A stretch of DNA of 64,000 nucleotides from Vreelandella lutescens. Lineage in GTDB: Bacteria > Pseudomonadota > Gammaproteobacteria > Pseudomonadales > Halomonadaceae. A model generated the notes under the pieces. It saw only the letters and a program-made list of their open reading frames with translations. It had not been told where the DNA came from and did no database searches. The stretch is from contig NZ_BMHM01000005.1 in the NCBI RefSeq assembly GCF_014640815.1, forward strand, positions 124,001 to 188,000. Direction: 5' to 3'. The position numbers were made by a program, and so were the translations under genes. Shown piece after piece: positions 1-7,954 of the stretch (position 1 is the first letter of the stretch; the number at the start of each line of letters is the position of its first letter).

Positions 1-1174
1 ATGCTTCGCGAATACCGCCGCTATTTTGAAACGCCATGATGGTATCGGGAACCACCCGCTGGGCGGCGTAAAGCTGGCCATCGGCAATCAGGTTGCCCAG
101 TGCCGTTTCGTTGGCCCGCACGCTTTGCGCCTCCCCCTGGCCATGGCGCGGGTTCTCCAGCGTACGAATCGCGGTGGCCCCCACCTGCTGGTCGCGCAGC
201 GCCTCTATTGCCTGCGTAAAGGGTGCCAGTTGCGCAAGCGCTGCTTCGTCCGGCGTGCGCTCTTCAGTGGCGAGCAGCTCTCCGGTCACCTCTTGAACGA
301 CGCCATCTGCATCAAACGTCACCTGCATCACGCCTAAATGCTCGCCATACTCACCGGCCTGGCCGATGGCCGTTGGGGCTTTCGCCTCACCTGCCAACGT
401 GTGGCTCACCAGCGTAGGCGGCGTTACCCGCGTGTGGCTATGGCCGCCAATAATAATATCGATGCCTTCCACCTGCTGGGCCAACAGCAGGTCATTGCCG
501 ACGCTTGGGTCGCTGTCATAGCCTAAATGCGTGAGCGCAATAATCTTGTTGACTCCCTGTGCTTCAAAGGCTGCCACCATGGCTTCAGCAGCTTCACGGT
601 AGTCGCTGATAACGACCTCGCCGGGGCTGGAAATCGTTTCGCTATCCTGGGTACTCAAGCCAAAAATGCCGATCTGCTCGCCCTCCTGCTCCACAATAAT
701 ACCGTCGTAGAGGTAGCCCGACTGGGGCGACGCGCTGATCGATTCGCCCACGCGTTCAGCAAACTCAGCGGCAGCGGAAAAGTCCAAGTTCGCGCCTAGA
801 ACAGGGAAATTGGCCTCGGCAAAAAACGCGGCCAATGCTTGATGGCCTGCCTCAGGACTCCCTAAATCAAACTCATGATTACCGGGTACAAAGGCGTCAT
901 ACCCCATTGCGTTCATAAAGGTCAGCGCATCCTGCCCTAGGAACTCATTGAAATAGAGCGTACCGGAAAAAATATCGCCCGCTTCCAGCAGCAGGCCATC
1001 GCCATAGGTGGCTTTCGCTTCATTGAGCGTGGTGATCAGCGATGGATAAGCATCGGTGCGGCCATGCAGATCGTTGGTGTGATAAAGGGTGAGGGTAAAC
1101 GACTGCGCCAATGCTGCTGGAGTCACAACCCATAGCGCTGTCCCTAGCGTGATGCCTGTTCGTAACGCATGCAT
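1..1174 (-). CDS. 5'-nucleotidase / UDP-sugar hydrolase-type metallophosphatase (C-terminus cut by window edge)
   Basis: This periplasmic binuclear-metal phosphoesterase should release phosphate from nucleotides or related esters. The N-terminus has a signal peptide ending near LAQS. The metallophosphatase domain shows HTNDLHGR and GNHEFD, both metal-ligand motifs. The frame stays open to the window edge, where NSGGIR, the substrate-binding motif of the C-terminal domain, is readable. About 391 codons are present of roughly 500-550 expected. I chose the ATG at 1174 because AAGGAG lies 7 nt upstream; an ATG two codons earlier sits only 1 nt from that SD. The gene is divergent from a phosphonate/phosphate transporter, which fits phosphate scavenging. 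Confidence 0.9.
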   Translation of the reverse strand, partial: MHALRTGITLGTALWVVTPAALAQSFTLTLYHTNDLHGRTDAYPSLITTLNEAKATYGDGLLLEAGDIFSGTLYFNEFLGQDALTFMNAMGYDAFVPGNHEFDLGSPEAGHQALAAFFAEANFPVLGANLDFSAAAEFAERVGESISASPQSGYLYDGIIVEQEGEQIGIFGLSTQDSETISSPGEVVISDYREAAEAMVAAFEAQGVNKIIALTHLGYDSDPSVGNDLLLAQQVEGIDIIIGGHSHTRVTPPTLVSHTLAGEAKAPTAIGQAGEYGEHLGVMQVTFDADGVVQEVTGELLATEERTPDEAALAQLAPFTQAIEALRDQQVGATAIRTLENPRHGQGEAQSVRANETALGNLIADGQLYAAQRVVPDTIMAFQNSGGIREA

Positions 1175-1215
1175 AACCATGCTCCTTGCTGAGTGATGGG
1201 GGTAGGGCCATTAGT

Positions 1216-1266
1216 CTGTCATCTTCACGTGATCATACCGTCATCTTGACTACACCTTAGTGTCAC
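1216..1266 (+). promoter_or_regulatory. Candidate PhoB operator (degenerate Pho box array)
   Basis: CTGTCAT (1216-1222), CCGTCAT (1238-1244) and GTGTCAC (1260-1266) lie exactly 22 bp apart. Weaker half-units (CGTGAT, CTACAC) fall at the intermediate 11-bp positions. The classical Pho box is built of CTGTCAY heptamers every 11 bp. The site lies between a 5'-nucleotidase and a phosphate/phosphonate transporter. Half of the units are poor, so this is inference. Confidence 0.4.
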
Positions 1267-1350
1267 AGTGACCTGCCACCCTAATGCTGATCATAACGAG
1301 TGCCTACTGCTAGGTAGGCATCGCAAAAAACAGCTTAAGGGAACCCGACC

Positions 1351-2226
1351 ATGACGAAAACACTATTAACGTTGGCGATTGCCGCCGTGACCTTTACCGT
1401 GTCTACCGCCCATGCCAATAACGATTTAAGCAATGTATGCCCCAACCCTATTCGCATGGCCGATACCGGCATTGAGGGCATGGGCCCACTCGCCGAGGCA
1501 TTTGGCCCCTTTGCTGAAGCATTTGAACAGACCACCGGCCTCACGCTTGACATGTTCAGCCTGAGCAACCGCACCGCAGCAGGCACTGCGCTGCAGTATG
1601 ACGATGTCGACCTCGTGTTTGCGGGCCCGTCTGAGTTCGTCCTATTCGACCGTGAAAGCGACATTGAAATTCTATTTGCGATTGAGCGCCCCCACTACGG
1701 CAGCAGCTTCTATGTATCTGCCGATAGCGATATTCAGTCGCTGGAAGACCTGGCAGGCCACCGCGTCGCTTTGAAAGACGTGGGCTCCACCAGCGGCCAT
1801 ATTTTCCCGAGCCAGATGCTGGTTGATGCGGGTCTGGATATTGATCGCGATCTTGAGATCATTATGGCGGGCGATGCCCGTATTGCCGCGCTGGTTAACG
1901 GCGATGTGGATGCCATGGGCGGTGGTAATCGCGATATCGAAGAGATTCAAGCGATGGACCCGAACGGCGAGTATCGCGTGATTGCCACCAGCGACGTACT
2001 GCCTGGCGACCCAGTGGTGATGCGCGGCTCCCTAGACGACGCCTGCAAAACCGCACTGCGCAGCACTCTGGAAGAGAACAGTGACACCCTGTGGAACGCG
2101 CTGATTGCCACCGACCGAAACGAAGACAAGTTTTTAAACCGCGACTCCTCGCTGGGCTTTGACCGCACCAATGAAGATTACGATGTCGTGCGCCAAGCCT
2201 ACGAAGCAGCGGGCATTCCGCTCTAA
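1351..2226 (+). CDS. phnD: Phosphate/phosphite/phosphonate ABC transporter substrate-binding protein (PhnD-like)
   Basis: This is the periplasmic binding protein of a PhnDCE-type importer, capturing phosphonate, phosphite or phosphate. The 291-residue product has a signal peptide cleaved after STAHA (about residue 23) and a type II periplasmic-binding fold. It shows the family's GST-SGHIFPS region, where PhnD proteins bind the oxyanion, and a DAMGGG segment later. Length is typical. AAGGGA precedes the ATG by about 8 nt. phnC and phnE follow, and a candidate Pho box lies upstream. The exact phosphorus substrate cannot be read from sequence. Confidence 0.8.
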   Translation: MTKTLLTLAIAAVTFTVSTAHANNDLSNVCPNPIRMADTGIEGMGPLAEAFGPFAEAFEQTTGLTLDMFSLSNRTAAGTALQYDDVDLVFAGPSEFVLFDRESDIEILFAIERPHYGSSFYVSADSDIQSLEDLAGHRVALKDVGSTSGHIFPSQMLVDAGLDIDRDLEIIMAGDARIAALVNGDVDAMGGGNRDIEEIQAMDPNGEYRVIATSDVLPGDPVVMRGSLDDACKTALRSTLEENSDTLWNALIATDRNEDKFLNRDSSLGFDRTNEDYDVVRQAYEAAGIPL

Positions 2227-2339
2227 TTCGTTTTCCACCGTTCCCTTTATCGTGATCGCACAGGGACGTGCGCTGATCGAGCAAAGGCTCTGTGAGTACC
2301 AAGACACGGTAGGTCTCTCATGTCTGTTGTTTCACTCCC

Positions 2340-2367
2340 CCTCCTGGCCTCCGCGCAGGAGGTTTTT
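2340..2367 (+). terminator. Terminator-like hairpin that also holds the phnC ribosome binding site
   Basis: A 7-bp stem, CCTCCTG (2340-2346) with CAGGAGG (2356-2362), has a 9-nt loop and is followed directly by TTTTT. It therefore looks like an intrinsic terminator. The 3' arm contains the AGGAGG Shine-Dalgarno of phnC, whose ATG is only 3 nt past the T tract. It probably lowers expression of the ATPase and permease relative to the binding protein. Confidence 0.6.
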
Positions 2368-2369
2368 GT

Positions 2370-3173
2370 ATGAATGCCATCGACATTACCAATGTTCATA
2401 AGCACTACGGCAGCTTACACGTACTGCGTGGGCTAACGCTCAGCATTCCCAAAGGGGAGTGTGTCATTTTGCTGGGGGCTAACGGCTGTGGTAAATCCAC
2501 GCTGATGCGCTGCATCAACGGCTTAGCCCCTCACGATCAGGGCGATATTCGTATTTTCAACGAATCGCTTTCACAGCTTTCCAAACCGCGTTTGCGCACA
2601 CTGCGTCAAAAAGTTGGCGTGGTTTTTCAGCAGTTCAACTTGGTACAGAACGTCAGCGTGTTTCAAAACGTGCTGTATGGCGCACTGGGCCAGCAGCGTC
2701 TTGGCTTACTGTCGACACTCTCTTGCACCGCGAGCCAAACGCTTCGTGAGCGCGCCATGAAGTCGCTGGACCGGGTGGGGTTGGCCCATAAGGCCCTGGC
2801 AAGCTGTCGTGAACTGTCTGGCGGTCAACAGCAGCGCGTCGCGATTGCCAGAACGCTGATGCAAGACGCCCACATCATCATCGCGGATGAGCCCATCGCC
2901 AGCCTGGACCCAAAAGCGGGACGCGAGATTATGGACTTGCTGCTAGAGGTAGTGAGCGAACGTGGGCTCACTGTGCTGTGTACGCTGCATCAGCTAGAGC
3001 TAGCGCAACAGTACGGTGACCGTATTGTGGGCATGAAAGCGGGCACCGTAGTGCTCGATACGCCTCGTGAGGCGGCCGCGCTGAGCGATATGCAGGCGCT
3101 CTATCAAGGTGACACCCGCGTCGAGCAAACGCCCTCATCCTCCACAACCCGCCAACCGCTAAAGGCGATTTAA
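2370..3173 (+). CDS. phnC: PhnC-like ABC transporter ATP-binding protein
   Basis: This cytoplasmic ATPase energises the PhnDCE-type importer. The 267-residue protein has Walker A GANGCGKST (about residue 35), a Q-loop in VVFQQFNL, the signature LSGGQQQR (about residue 150), Walker B IIIADEP and the switch His in CTLHQ. It starts with a perfect AGGAGG SD that sits inside a terminator-like hairpin. phnE begins 1 nt after its stop codon, so the two should be co-translated. Confidence 0.85.
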   Translation: MNAIDITNVHKHYGSLHVLRGLTLSIPKGECVILLGANGCGKSTLMRCINGLAPHDQGDIRIFNESLSQLSKPRLRTLRQKVGVVFQQFNLVQNVSVFQNVLYGALGQQRLGLLSTLSCTASQTLRERAMKSLDRVGLAHKALASCRELSGGQQQRVAIARTLMQDAHIIIADEPIASLDPKAGREIMDLLLEVVSERGLTVLCTLHQLELAQQYGDRIVGMKAGTVVLDTPREAAALSDMQALYQGDTRVEQTPSSSTTRQPLKAI

Positions 3174-3174
3174 T

Positions 3175-3978
3175 ATGCCATCGAAGCTACCGCCAACCGC
3201 CAGCCTGCCTCCCCGTTTTCGCCGCCCTTCCCTGTTTGTTTGGGGCATCAGCCTCGGCTTTTTAGCGCTGTTTATACAAGGCGTCATGGCCACCAATGTC
3301 ACACTCGAGCGTTTGATACGCGGGGCGACAAACCTAGGTCACTTTATAGGGCGGGCTTTCCCTCCGGATCTCAGCAATTTAGACGTACTGGCATGGTCGA
3401 TGTATGAAACTCTCAATATTGCCATTGTCGGCGTAACGCTGGGCGTTATCCTCAGCGTGCCGTTTGCACTGCTGGCGGCGCGCAATACCTCCCCCGCTCC
3501 GTGGGTGCGCTCTATCACGCGGCTGATGATTGCCACCATGCGCACTATTCCAGACCTTATCTGGGCACTGATCTTTGTGGTTGCGGTAGGGTTAGGGCCG
3601 ATGGCGGGCGTGCTGGCCATCGTGATGGATACGATTGGTTTTGCCGCCCGCTTTTTCTCAGAGCGGATTGAGGAAGTCCACCCCGGCCCCTCCGATGCGC
3701 TAACCGCCACCGGGGCGGGCAGGCTATCCGTGATTGGAGGCGCGATTTTGCCGGAAACCCTCGCTTCCATGACGGCCACCAGCTTATACAGCGTCGAGAA
3801 AGCGCTGCGTTCAGCGGTCACGCTAGGGCTGGTGGGCGCAGGCGGCATTGGCGTTGAACTCGCCGCCGCCATGCGGCTATTTAACTACGACCGCGCGCTC
3901 ACCATTATTTTGGTGATCCTTGTTGTGGTGATTGGTTTTGAGCAGCTCTCGTCGCAAATCCGCAAGCGCGTGATCTAA
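3175..3978 (+). CDS. phnE: PhnE-like ABC transporter permease
   Basis: This is the inner-membrane permease of the phosphonate/phosphate importer. The 267-residue protein has about six hydrophobic segments, the first near residues 23-40. An EAA-type cytoplasmic loop is visible around DALTATGAGRLSVIGG, where the ATPase docks. Its ATG follows the phnC stop immediately. The gene ends the operon and converges on a short-chain dehydrogenase 27 bp away, with no clear terminator between them. Confidence 0.82.
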   Translation: MPSKLPPTASLPPRFRRPSLFVWGISLGFLALFIQGVMATNVTLERLIRGATNLGHFIGRAFPPDLSNLDVLAWSMYETLNIAIVGVTLGVILSVPFALLAARNTSPAPWVRSITRLMIATMRTIPDLIWALIFVVAVGLGPMAGVLAIVMDTIGFAARFFSERIEEVHPGPSDALTATGAGRLSVIGGAILPETLASMTATSLYSVEKALRSAVTLGLVGAGGIGVELAAAMRLFNYDRALTIILVILVVVIGFEQLSSQIRKRVI

Positions 3979-4005
3979 GGTATGCCCAGGCGGCTCACGG
4001 CACGT

Positions 4006-4674
4006 CTACCAAGGCAACTGTTCGCCATTGGAGTGCCAGAAGCCGCCGCTATTCTCTACGTTGAGCGCCTTGATGCAGGCGGCAATGCCCGTTGCGGACT
4101 CCTGTGGGCTAATGTGGCCACCAAAGTTGACCATCCGGGTTTTTACATAGCCCGGATGCAGCTGTGCCACGGCGATGCCGCGAGGCTTGAGATCAATAGC
4201 CAGCGACTTACCAAAGGCGTTCAACGCCGCTTTTGACGCGCGATAGCCGTAGCGGCCACCTGAGTCGTTATCCGCCAAAGAGCCCATCCGGCTAGTGATA
4301 TTGGCGATTTTACTGCCCTGCTTCATCAACGGCAGCAGCGCTTCAGTGACGCGAAGGGGCGCATAAGCGTTGATTTCCATTTGCTGACGCAGGCTATCGA
4401 TATCGATACTCCCCAACACGTCATCGCGCAGCAGACCTGCGTTGTTGATCAACAGGTCGATGGTATGGCCATCCAGCGCCGCTGCAAGACGAGCAATGCC
4501 CTCCGCCTCGGTCACATCAATGCCTTCTACCACCTTGGCGGCGACCCGCTCTAGCTCCTCAGAGCTTTGACGACACACGCCGATGACTTTCCATCCTTCC
4601 TGTTGATAATGCTCAGCAAGGGCTAACCCTACGCCACGGTTTGCGCCGGTAATCACAACGATGGAAGACATCAT
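4006..4674 (-). CDS. Short-chain dehydrogenase/reductase
   Basis: A classical-type SDR of 222 residues. It has the NAD(P)-binding TGANRGVG near the N-terminus, NNAG around residue 80, a Ser in ITSRMGS and the catalytic YGYRASK motif. These belong to a Rossmann-fold oxidoreductase; the substrate is unknown. SD AAGGAGAG precedes two adjacent ATGs, and either could start the protein. The gene stands alone, convergent with phnE. Residue CR at about 34-35 in the cofactor loop may bear on NAD versus NADP preference, but I cannot assign it. Confidence 0.85.
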   Translation of the reverse strand: MMSSIVVITGANRGVGLALAEHYQQEGWKVIGVCRQSSEELERVAAKVVEGIDVTEAEGIARLAAALDGHTIDLLINNAGLLRDDVLGSIDIDSLRQQMEINAYAPLRVTEALLPLMKQGSKIANITSRMGSLADNDSGGRYGYRASKAALNAFGKSLAIDLKPRGIAVAQLHPGYVKTRMVNFGGHISPQESATGIAACIKALNVENSGGFWHSNGEQLPW

Positions 4675-4716
4675 CTCTCCTTAAGCACGCGATCAAATAA
4701 TAAAACAGCATAACGC

Positions 4717-4752
4717 AAAAAGCCGATGTGTGATAAACACATCGGCAAAAAC
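4717..4752 (-). terminator. Intrinsic terminator after the porin gene
   Basis: A perfect 10-bp stem (GCCGATGTGT at 4722-4731 with ACACATCGGC at 4737-4746) has a 5-nt loop. It is flanked by A runs on both sides, so it can act on either strand. It lies 61 bp past the minus-strand porin stop codon. Confidence 0.85.
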
Positions 4753-4813
4753 GATCTTTCAAAGCATTAAAACGTTAAGAAACCTAACGCACCACTTAAA
4801 CTTAAGACACTAC

Positions 4814-5818
4814 TTAGAAGTGGTAGCGTGCACCCACTGCGTAATACAGATCATCTTCGTAGTTATTTACCGCATCTTCGTTAGCATCGTTAAGTTCTAC
4901 GAAGACATCGAAGTTATTCGTCAGATCATAATGGGCAGCAGCGGCCCATGCATTACGGCTGCTAGAGTCATTATCTAGCTCGATGTTGTAGTAATCGAGA
5001 TAGAACGTCCATGCGCCAGTGGCGAAGGTGCCACCCAGACCCACGGTGTCAAAACCACCGCCCAGCGTGTCGCTGTCGCCGCGAGTTTCGTAACCTAGAC
5101 GGGCAGAGAAAGCGTCGTTGATGGCGTATTCAGCAGTGGTACCCACGCGAGTTTCACCGTTACCACCACCACGAACGGTATCTTCTACGTAACCCAGCGC
5201 CAGACGCAGCGGGCCAGTGGAGTACGTCACACCGCCTTGCGTCGCAATCACGTTTCCTTCGCTGGATTGTGCCGCCGTTTCTAAGCCACGCTCAGAGAAG
5301 TGCTTAGCAGCAACGAAGGCCTGGAAACCGTTCAAATCAGGTGTCATGTACGCCAATGAGTCGCCACGTGCCTGCAAACCACCGCCTGCAAACTCATAGC
5401 CGCGCTCAACGTACACGTCGAACACGCCCATTACTTCGCCGTCGTAGAAGCTGTCGAAGTTACCAGCGGTAAAGGTACCGAACTGCTGGCTTTCCAGGCC
5501 GAGGTAGCTGTTGCGAACTTCATCAAAACCAGATGTCTGGTTACGCTCGTCGCCTGTAAAACGCCACTCCACACGAGCAAATGCACGCAGGTCAGACGTC
5601 ACTTGATGGCCAGCAGTAATGCGCAAACGCGAACCGAAGTTACGGAACTCTTCACTGTTATCGACCCCATCTTCTGCGCCACCACCTTCGATACCCATGG
5701 CGATACGGCCATAAATATCCAGCGTGGTACCGTCTTGGTCGTAGACCATGGCGGCCTGAGCAGCAGAAGCACCGAGTAAACCACTAACGGCCAGAGCAAG
5801 TGTCGTTTTCTTAAACAT
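4814..5818 (-). CDS. Outer-membrane porin (general gram-negative trimeric porin family)
   Basis: A 334-residue outer-membrane beta-barrel for passive uptake of small solutes. It has a signal peptide (MFKKTTLALAVSGLLG..., cut after AQA), a mature start AMVYDQDGTTLDIYGRI typical of OmpC/PorA-like porins, and many alternating-hydrophobicity strands. The C-terminal residue is Phe in GARYHF, the BAM recognition signal. The acidic composition fits a halophile. A strong terminator follows. Specificity cannot be inferred, and I see no Pho-type repeat facing this gene. Confidence 0.88.
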   Translation of the reverse strand: MFKKTTLALAVSGLLGASAAQAAMVYDQDGTTLDIYGRIAMGIEGGGAEDGVDNSEEFRNFGSRLRITAGHQVTSDLRAFARVEWRFTGDERNQTSGFDEVRNSYLGLESQQFGTFTAGNFDSFYDGEVMGVFDVYVERGYEFAGGGLQARGDSLAYMTPDLNGFQAFVAAKHFSERGLETAAQSSEGNVIATQGGVTYSTGPLRLALGYVEDTVRGGGNGETRVGTTAEYAINDAFSARLGYETRGDSDTLGGGFDTVGLGGTFATGAWTFYLDYYNIELDNDSSSRNAWAAAAHYDLTNNFDVFVELNDANEDAVNNYEDDLYYAVGARYHF

Positions 5819-6205
5819 GATGGATCCCTTTTAAGTAGCGAGTGCTTGTTATCAGCACTTATTCAGCTAAAGTCAGATTTAGGTAACTTTGATTGCGCGT
5901 TGCGAAGGCACACTGAGGCGTTGGCTGCCTCGTCACTGGCTACCTTAAAGGCGTTATATGTCATTCTTCTTAAAGTTTTATTTTATTTACTTATCTTTTA
6001 TAAAAAACAAATTAAACAAAAGTGACTTATAGAGTTAACATTTATCTGTTAATACAGAAAACTTAATTATCATTTATTTCAATGGGAGTGGATGCAACGG
6101 TCGCGCTACGCATCGGGCTGTCATCGCTTGTTCACTTGCTTGTCTTGGCAGTGTCATTGTGCCTGCGCATTATGTTGGAAAACGTGATAAAGGGATGAAT
6201 CGCTC
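5819..6205. other. Divergent intergenic region between porin and glycosyltransferase genes
   Basis: This 387-bp stretch has no gene. Positions about 5960-6075 are markedly AT-rich, with T and A runs, and probably hold the porin promoter and upstream elements. The right part carries the Pho-box-like array described separately. No tRNA, sRNA or repeat was recognised. Confidence 0.6.
6118..6176 (+). promoter_or_regulatory. Candidate PhoB-dependent promoter of the glycosyltransferase-PAP2 pair
   Basis: Four heptamers occur at exact 11-bp steps: CTGTCAT (6118), TGTTCAC (6129), TTGTCTT (6140) and GTGTCAT (6151-6157). Against the CTGTCAY consensus they match 7, 4, 5 and 6 of 7. A -10-like TATGTT lies at 6171-6176, close to the distance seen in PhoB promoters where the box replaces the -35. 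The downstream gene starts at 6206. Family knowledge plus visible spacing support this; binding is not shown. Confidence 0.55.
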
Positions 6206-7369
6206 ATGCGGCTCTGTATCGTTAGCGAAACATGGTCACCAGAAATTAACGGCGTCTCCCATACCCTCAATCGGGTGTGCCGTGAATTGCAGCGTCTGGG
6301 AGTCACAGTGGATGTGATTCGCCCAGCGCCTAAAGTCCCTGGAGACGCCACTGGCGTGAACCAAGAGCTACAGGTAAATCGCTGTTCGCTACCCGGTTAC
6401 CGTGATGTACAGGTAGGTTTTGCACGACCCGCTACGCTGCGTCGTTTTTGGCAGCAGCACCGGCCCGATGTGATCTACCTTGCCACTCAAGGGCCACTTG
6501 GCTGGGCGGCTCGACAAGCGGCTACCCAGCTTGGGCTCCCGCTGGTAGCAGGTTGGCACACCAATTTTGATCACTACTGCCATGACTATGGTGTTTCCTG
6601 GCTCTCAGCAGCAACGCGCCGCTACCTTCGTTACTTCCATAACGGCTGTGTGCTCACGCTGGTGCCCACCCAGCAGCAGGCCGCTGTACTGCGCCAGCAA
6701 GGTATTCATGATGTACAGGTGCTCTCACGGGGCATCGATGGCGACAAGTTCTCACCGGCCCACCGTGATACCGAGCTGCGCAAACAGTGGGGAGTGAGCG
6801 AGCACCAGCCGGTCGCCCTGTATGTGGGTCGGTTAGCGCCCGAGAAAAACTTGGCTTTGCTCCAGGAAACCCTACAAGCCATGCGTGACGTGCGTCCCGA
6901 TATGGCCCTCGTGATTGTTGGCGATGGCCCTGGGCGGGCACAGTTAGAAAAAGCGCTGCCTGACGCACATTTCACGGGGTTTGTGGACAAGCCGGCGTTG
7001 GCTCAGCACTACGCCAGTGCCGATATGTTTGTGTTTCCTTCGCTGTCGGAAACCTGGGGAAACGTGGTCACCGAAGCCATGGCAAGCGGCTTAGCCGTAG
7101 TGGCATATCGTCATGCCGCCAGCGCAGAGCTCATTCAGAGTGGACATAACGGCATCACCGTAGAACCCAACGATGCCCTAGCGTTTCAGCAGGCAGCCGT
7201 TGCGTTGTGCCAGCACCCCGCCGAATACGCACGAATAGGAAGAATTGCCCGTTTACGCGCCCTGGAACAGAGCTGGTCGGGCATCGCTGAGCAATTTCTG
7301 CGCTACCTCAACTATGCCCAGGAGGCCACCCATGCGAGCTCGTCCGCTTGTCGTATTCGATCGTCTTGA
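6206..7369 (+). CDS. GT4-family glycosyltransferase (MgtA/SqdX-like)
   Basis: A retaining GT-B glycosyltransferase of 387 residues. The N-terminal domain opens with VSETWSPEINGVSHTL, typical of alpha-mannosyl and glycolipid transferases. The C-terminal donor domain has GRLAPEKNL and the EX7E-type motif in SETWGNVVTEAMASG. Relatives make glycolipids such as sulfoquinovosyl- or glucuronosyl-diacylglycerol, often under phosphate starvation. The Pho-box-like promoter and overlapping PAP2 phosphatase gene fit a role in replacing phospholipids, but donor and acceptor are unknown. Start: ATG preceded by AAAGGGATG. Confidence 0.85.
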   Translation: MRLCIVSETWSPEINGVSHTLNRVCRELQRLGVTVDVIRPAPKVPGDATGVNQELQVNRCSLPGYRDVQVGFARPATLRRFWQQHRPDVIYLATQGPLGWAARQAATQLGLPLVAGWHTNFDHYCHDYGVSWLSAATRRYLRYFHNGCVLTLVPTQQQAAVLRQQGIHDVQVLSRGIDGDKFSPAHRDTELRKQWGVSEHQPVALYVGRLAPEKNLALLQETLQAMRDVRPDMALVIVGDGPGRAQLEKALPDAHFTGFVDKPALAQHYASADMFVFPSLSETWGNVVTEAMASGLAVVAYRHAASAELIQSGHNGITVEPNDALAFQQAAVALCQHPAEYARIGRIARLRALEQSWSGIAEQFLRYLNYAQEATHASSSACRIRSS

Positions 7370-7871
7370 CCTGTGGGAGTGGCGGTTTTGCCAACGGGTG
7401 ACGCACCTCTCGCTATATCGCCCTTGGCGGCTAACGCTGCAAACGGCTAGCAAACTCGGCGACTGGCCGGTGTGGGTGCTGCTGATTGCCGCCCAGCCAT
7501 GGTTACAGCCGGATGGCCTGTGGCGAATCATGCAGTACACGCTCATCGCTCTCGTCGCTGTGACGGTATACAAGCTGGTGAAAACCAAACTGTGTCGCGA
7601 GCGCCCCTTCATTACCTATTTAGGCGGTGTGCACTGCGGCGAACCCGCCCGGGACCGCTACAGCTTCCCCAGCGGACATACCATGCATGCTGTGATGTTT
7701 AGCGTTCTGGTAGCCGCTCACACCCCCTGGTTACTTCCGATCATACTTCCGCTGAGCCTATTCATTGCGATTTCCCGGGTGGGGCTTGGGCTCCACTACG
7801 TGAGTGATGTCTTAGTAGGTGGTGCCATGGGCTACGGATTCGCACTACTCAGCCTGTACTGGATGGGCTGA
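7332..7871 (+). CDS. PAP2-family membrane phosphatase
   Basis: An integral-membrane acid phosphatase of 179 residues acting on lipid phosphates such as phosphatidate or phosphatidylglycerophosphate. The three PAP2 motifs are visible: KTKLCRERP, PSGHT and SRVGLGLHYVSD (catalytic His, general Asp). Four or five hydrophobic segments surround them. I chose the ATG at 7332 because AGGAGG lies just upstream; a longer frame upstream has no SD. It overlaps the glycosyltransferase by 38 bp, so the two are probably translationally coupled. It could supply diacylglycerol acceptor to its partner. Confidence 0.85.
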   Translation: MRARPLVVFDRLDLWEWRFCQRVTHLSLYRPWRLTLQTASKLGDWPVWVLLIAAQPWLQPDGLWRIMQYTLIALVAVTVYKLVKTKLCRERPFITYLGGVHCGEPARDRYSFPSGHTMHAVMFSVLVAAHTPWLLPIILPLSLFIAISRVGLGLHYVSDVLVGGAMGYGFALLSLYWMG

Positions 7872-7954
7872 ATGGCACCCACGCCATAGCGCTTTTATTT
7901 AATCAGCACTACGTTTATCTCATTACCCTTTTCTAATCATCATGGAGCGATGAG

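Noticed and set aside
4814..5818. Porin as a phosphate-specific, Pho-regulated channel
   Set aside because: No CTGTCAY-type repeats face this gene, and the residues do not indicate OprP-like specificity.
6145..6165. Possible sigma-54 promoter TTGGCAGTGTCATTGTG before the glycosyltransferase
   Set aside because: The -12 GC is missing and the same bases fit the Pho-like repeats better.
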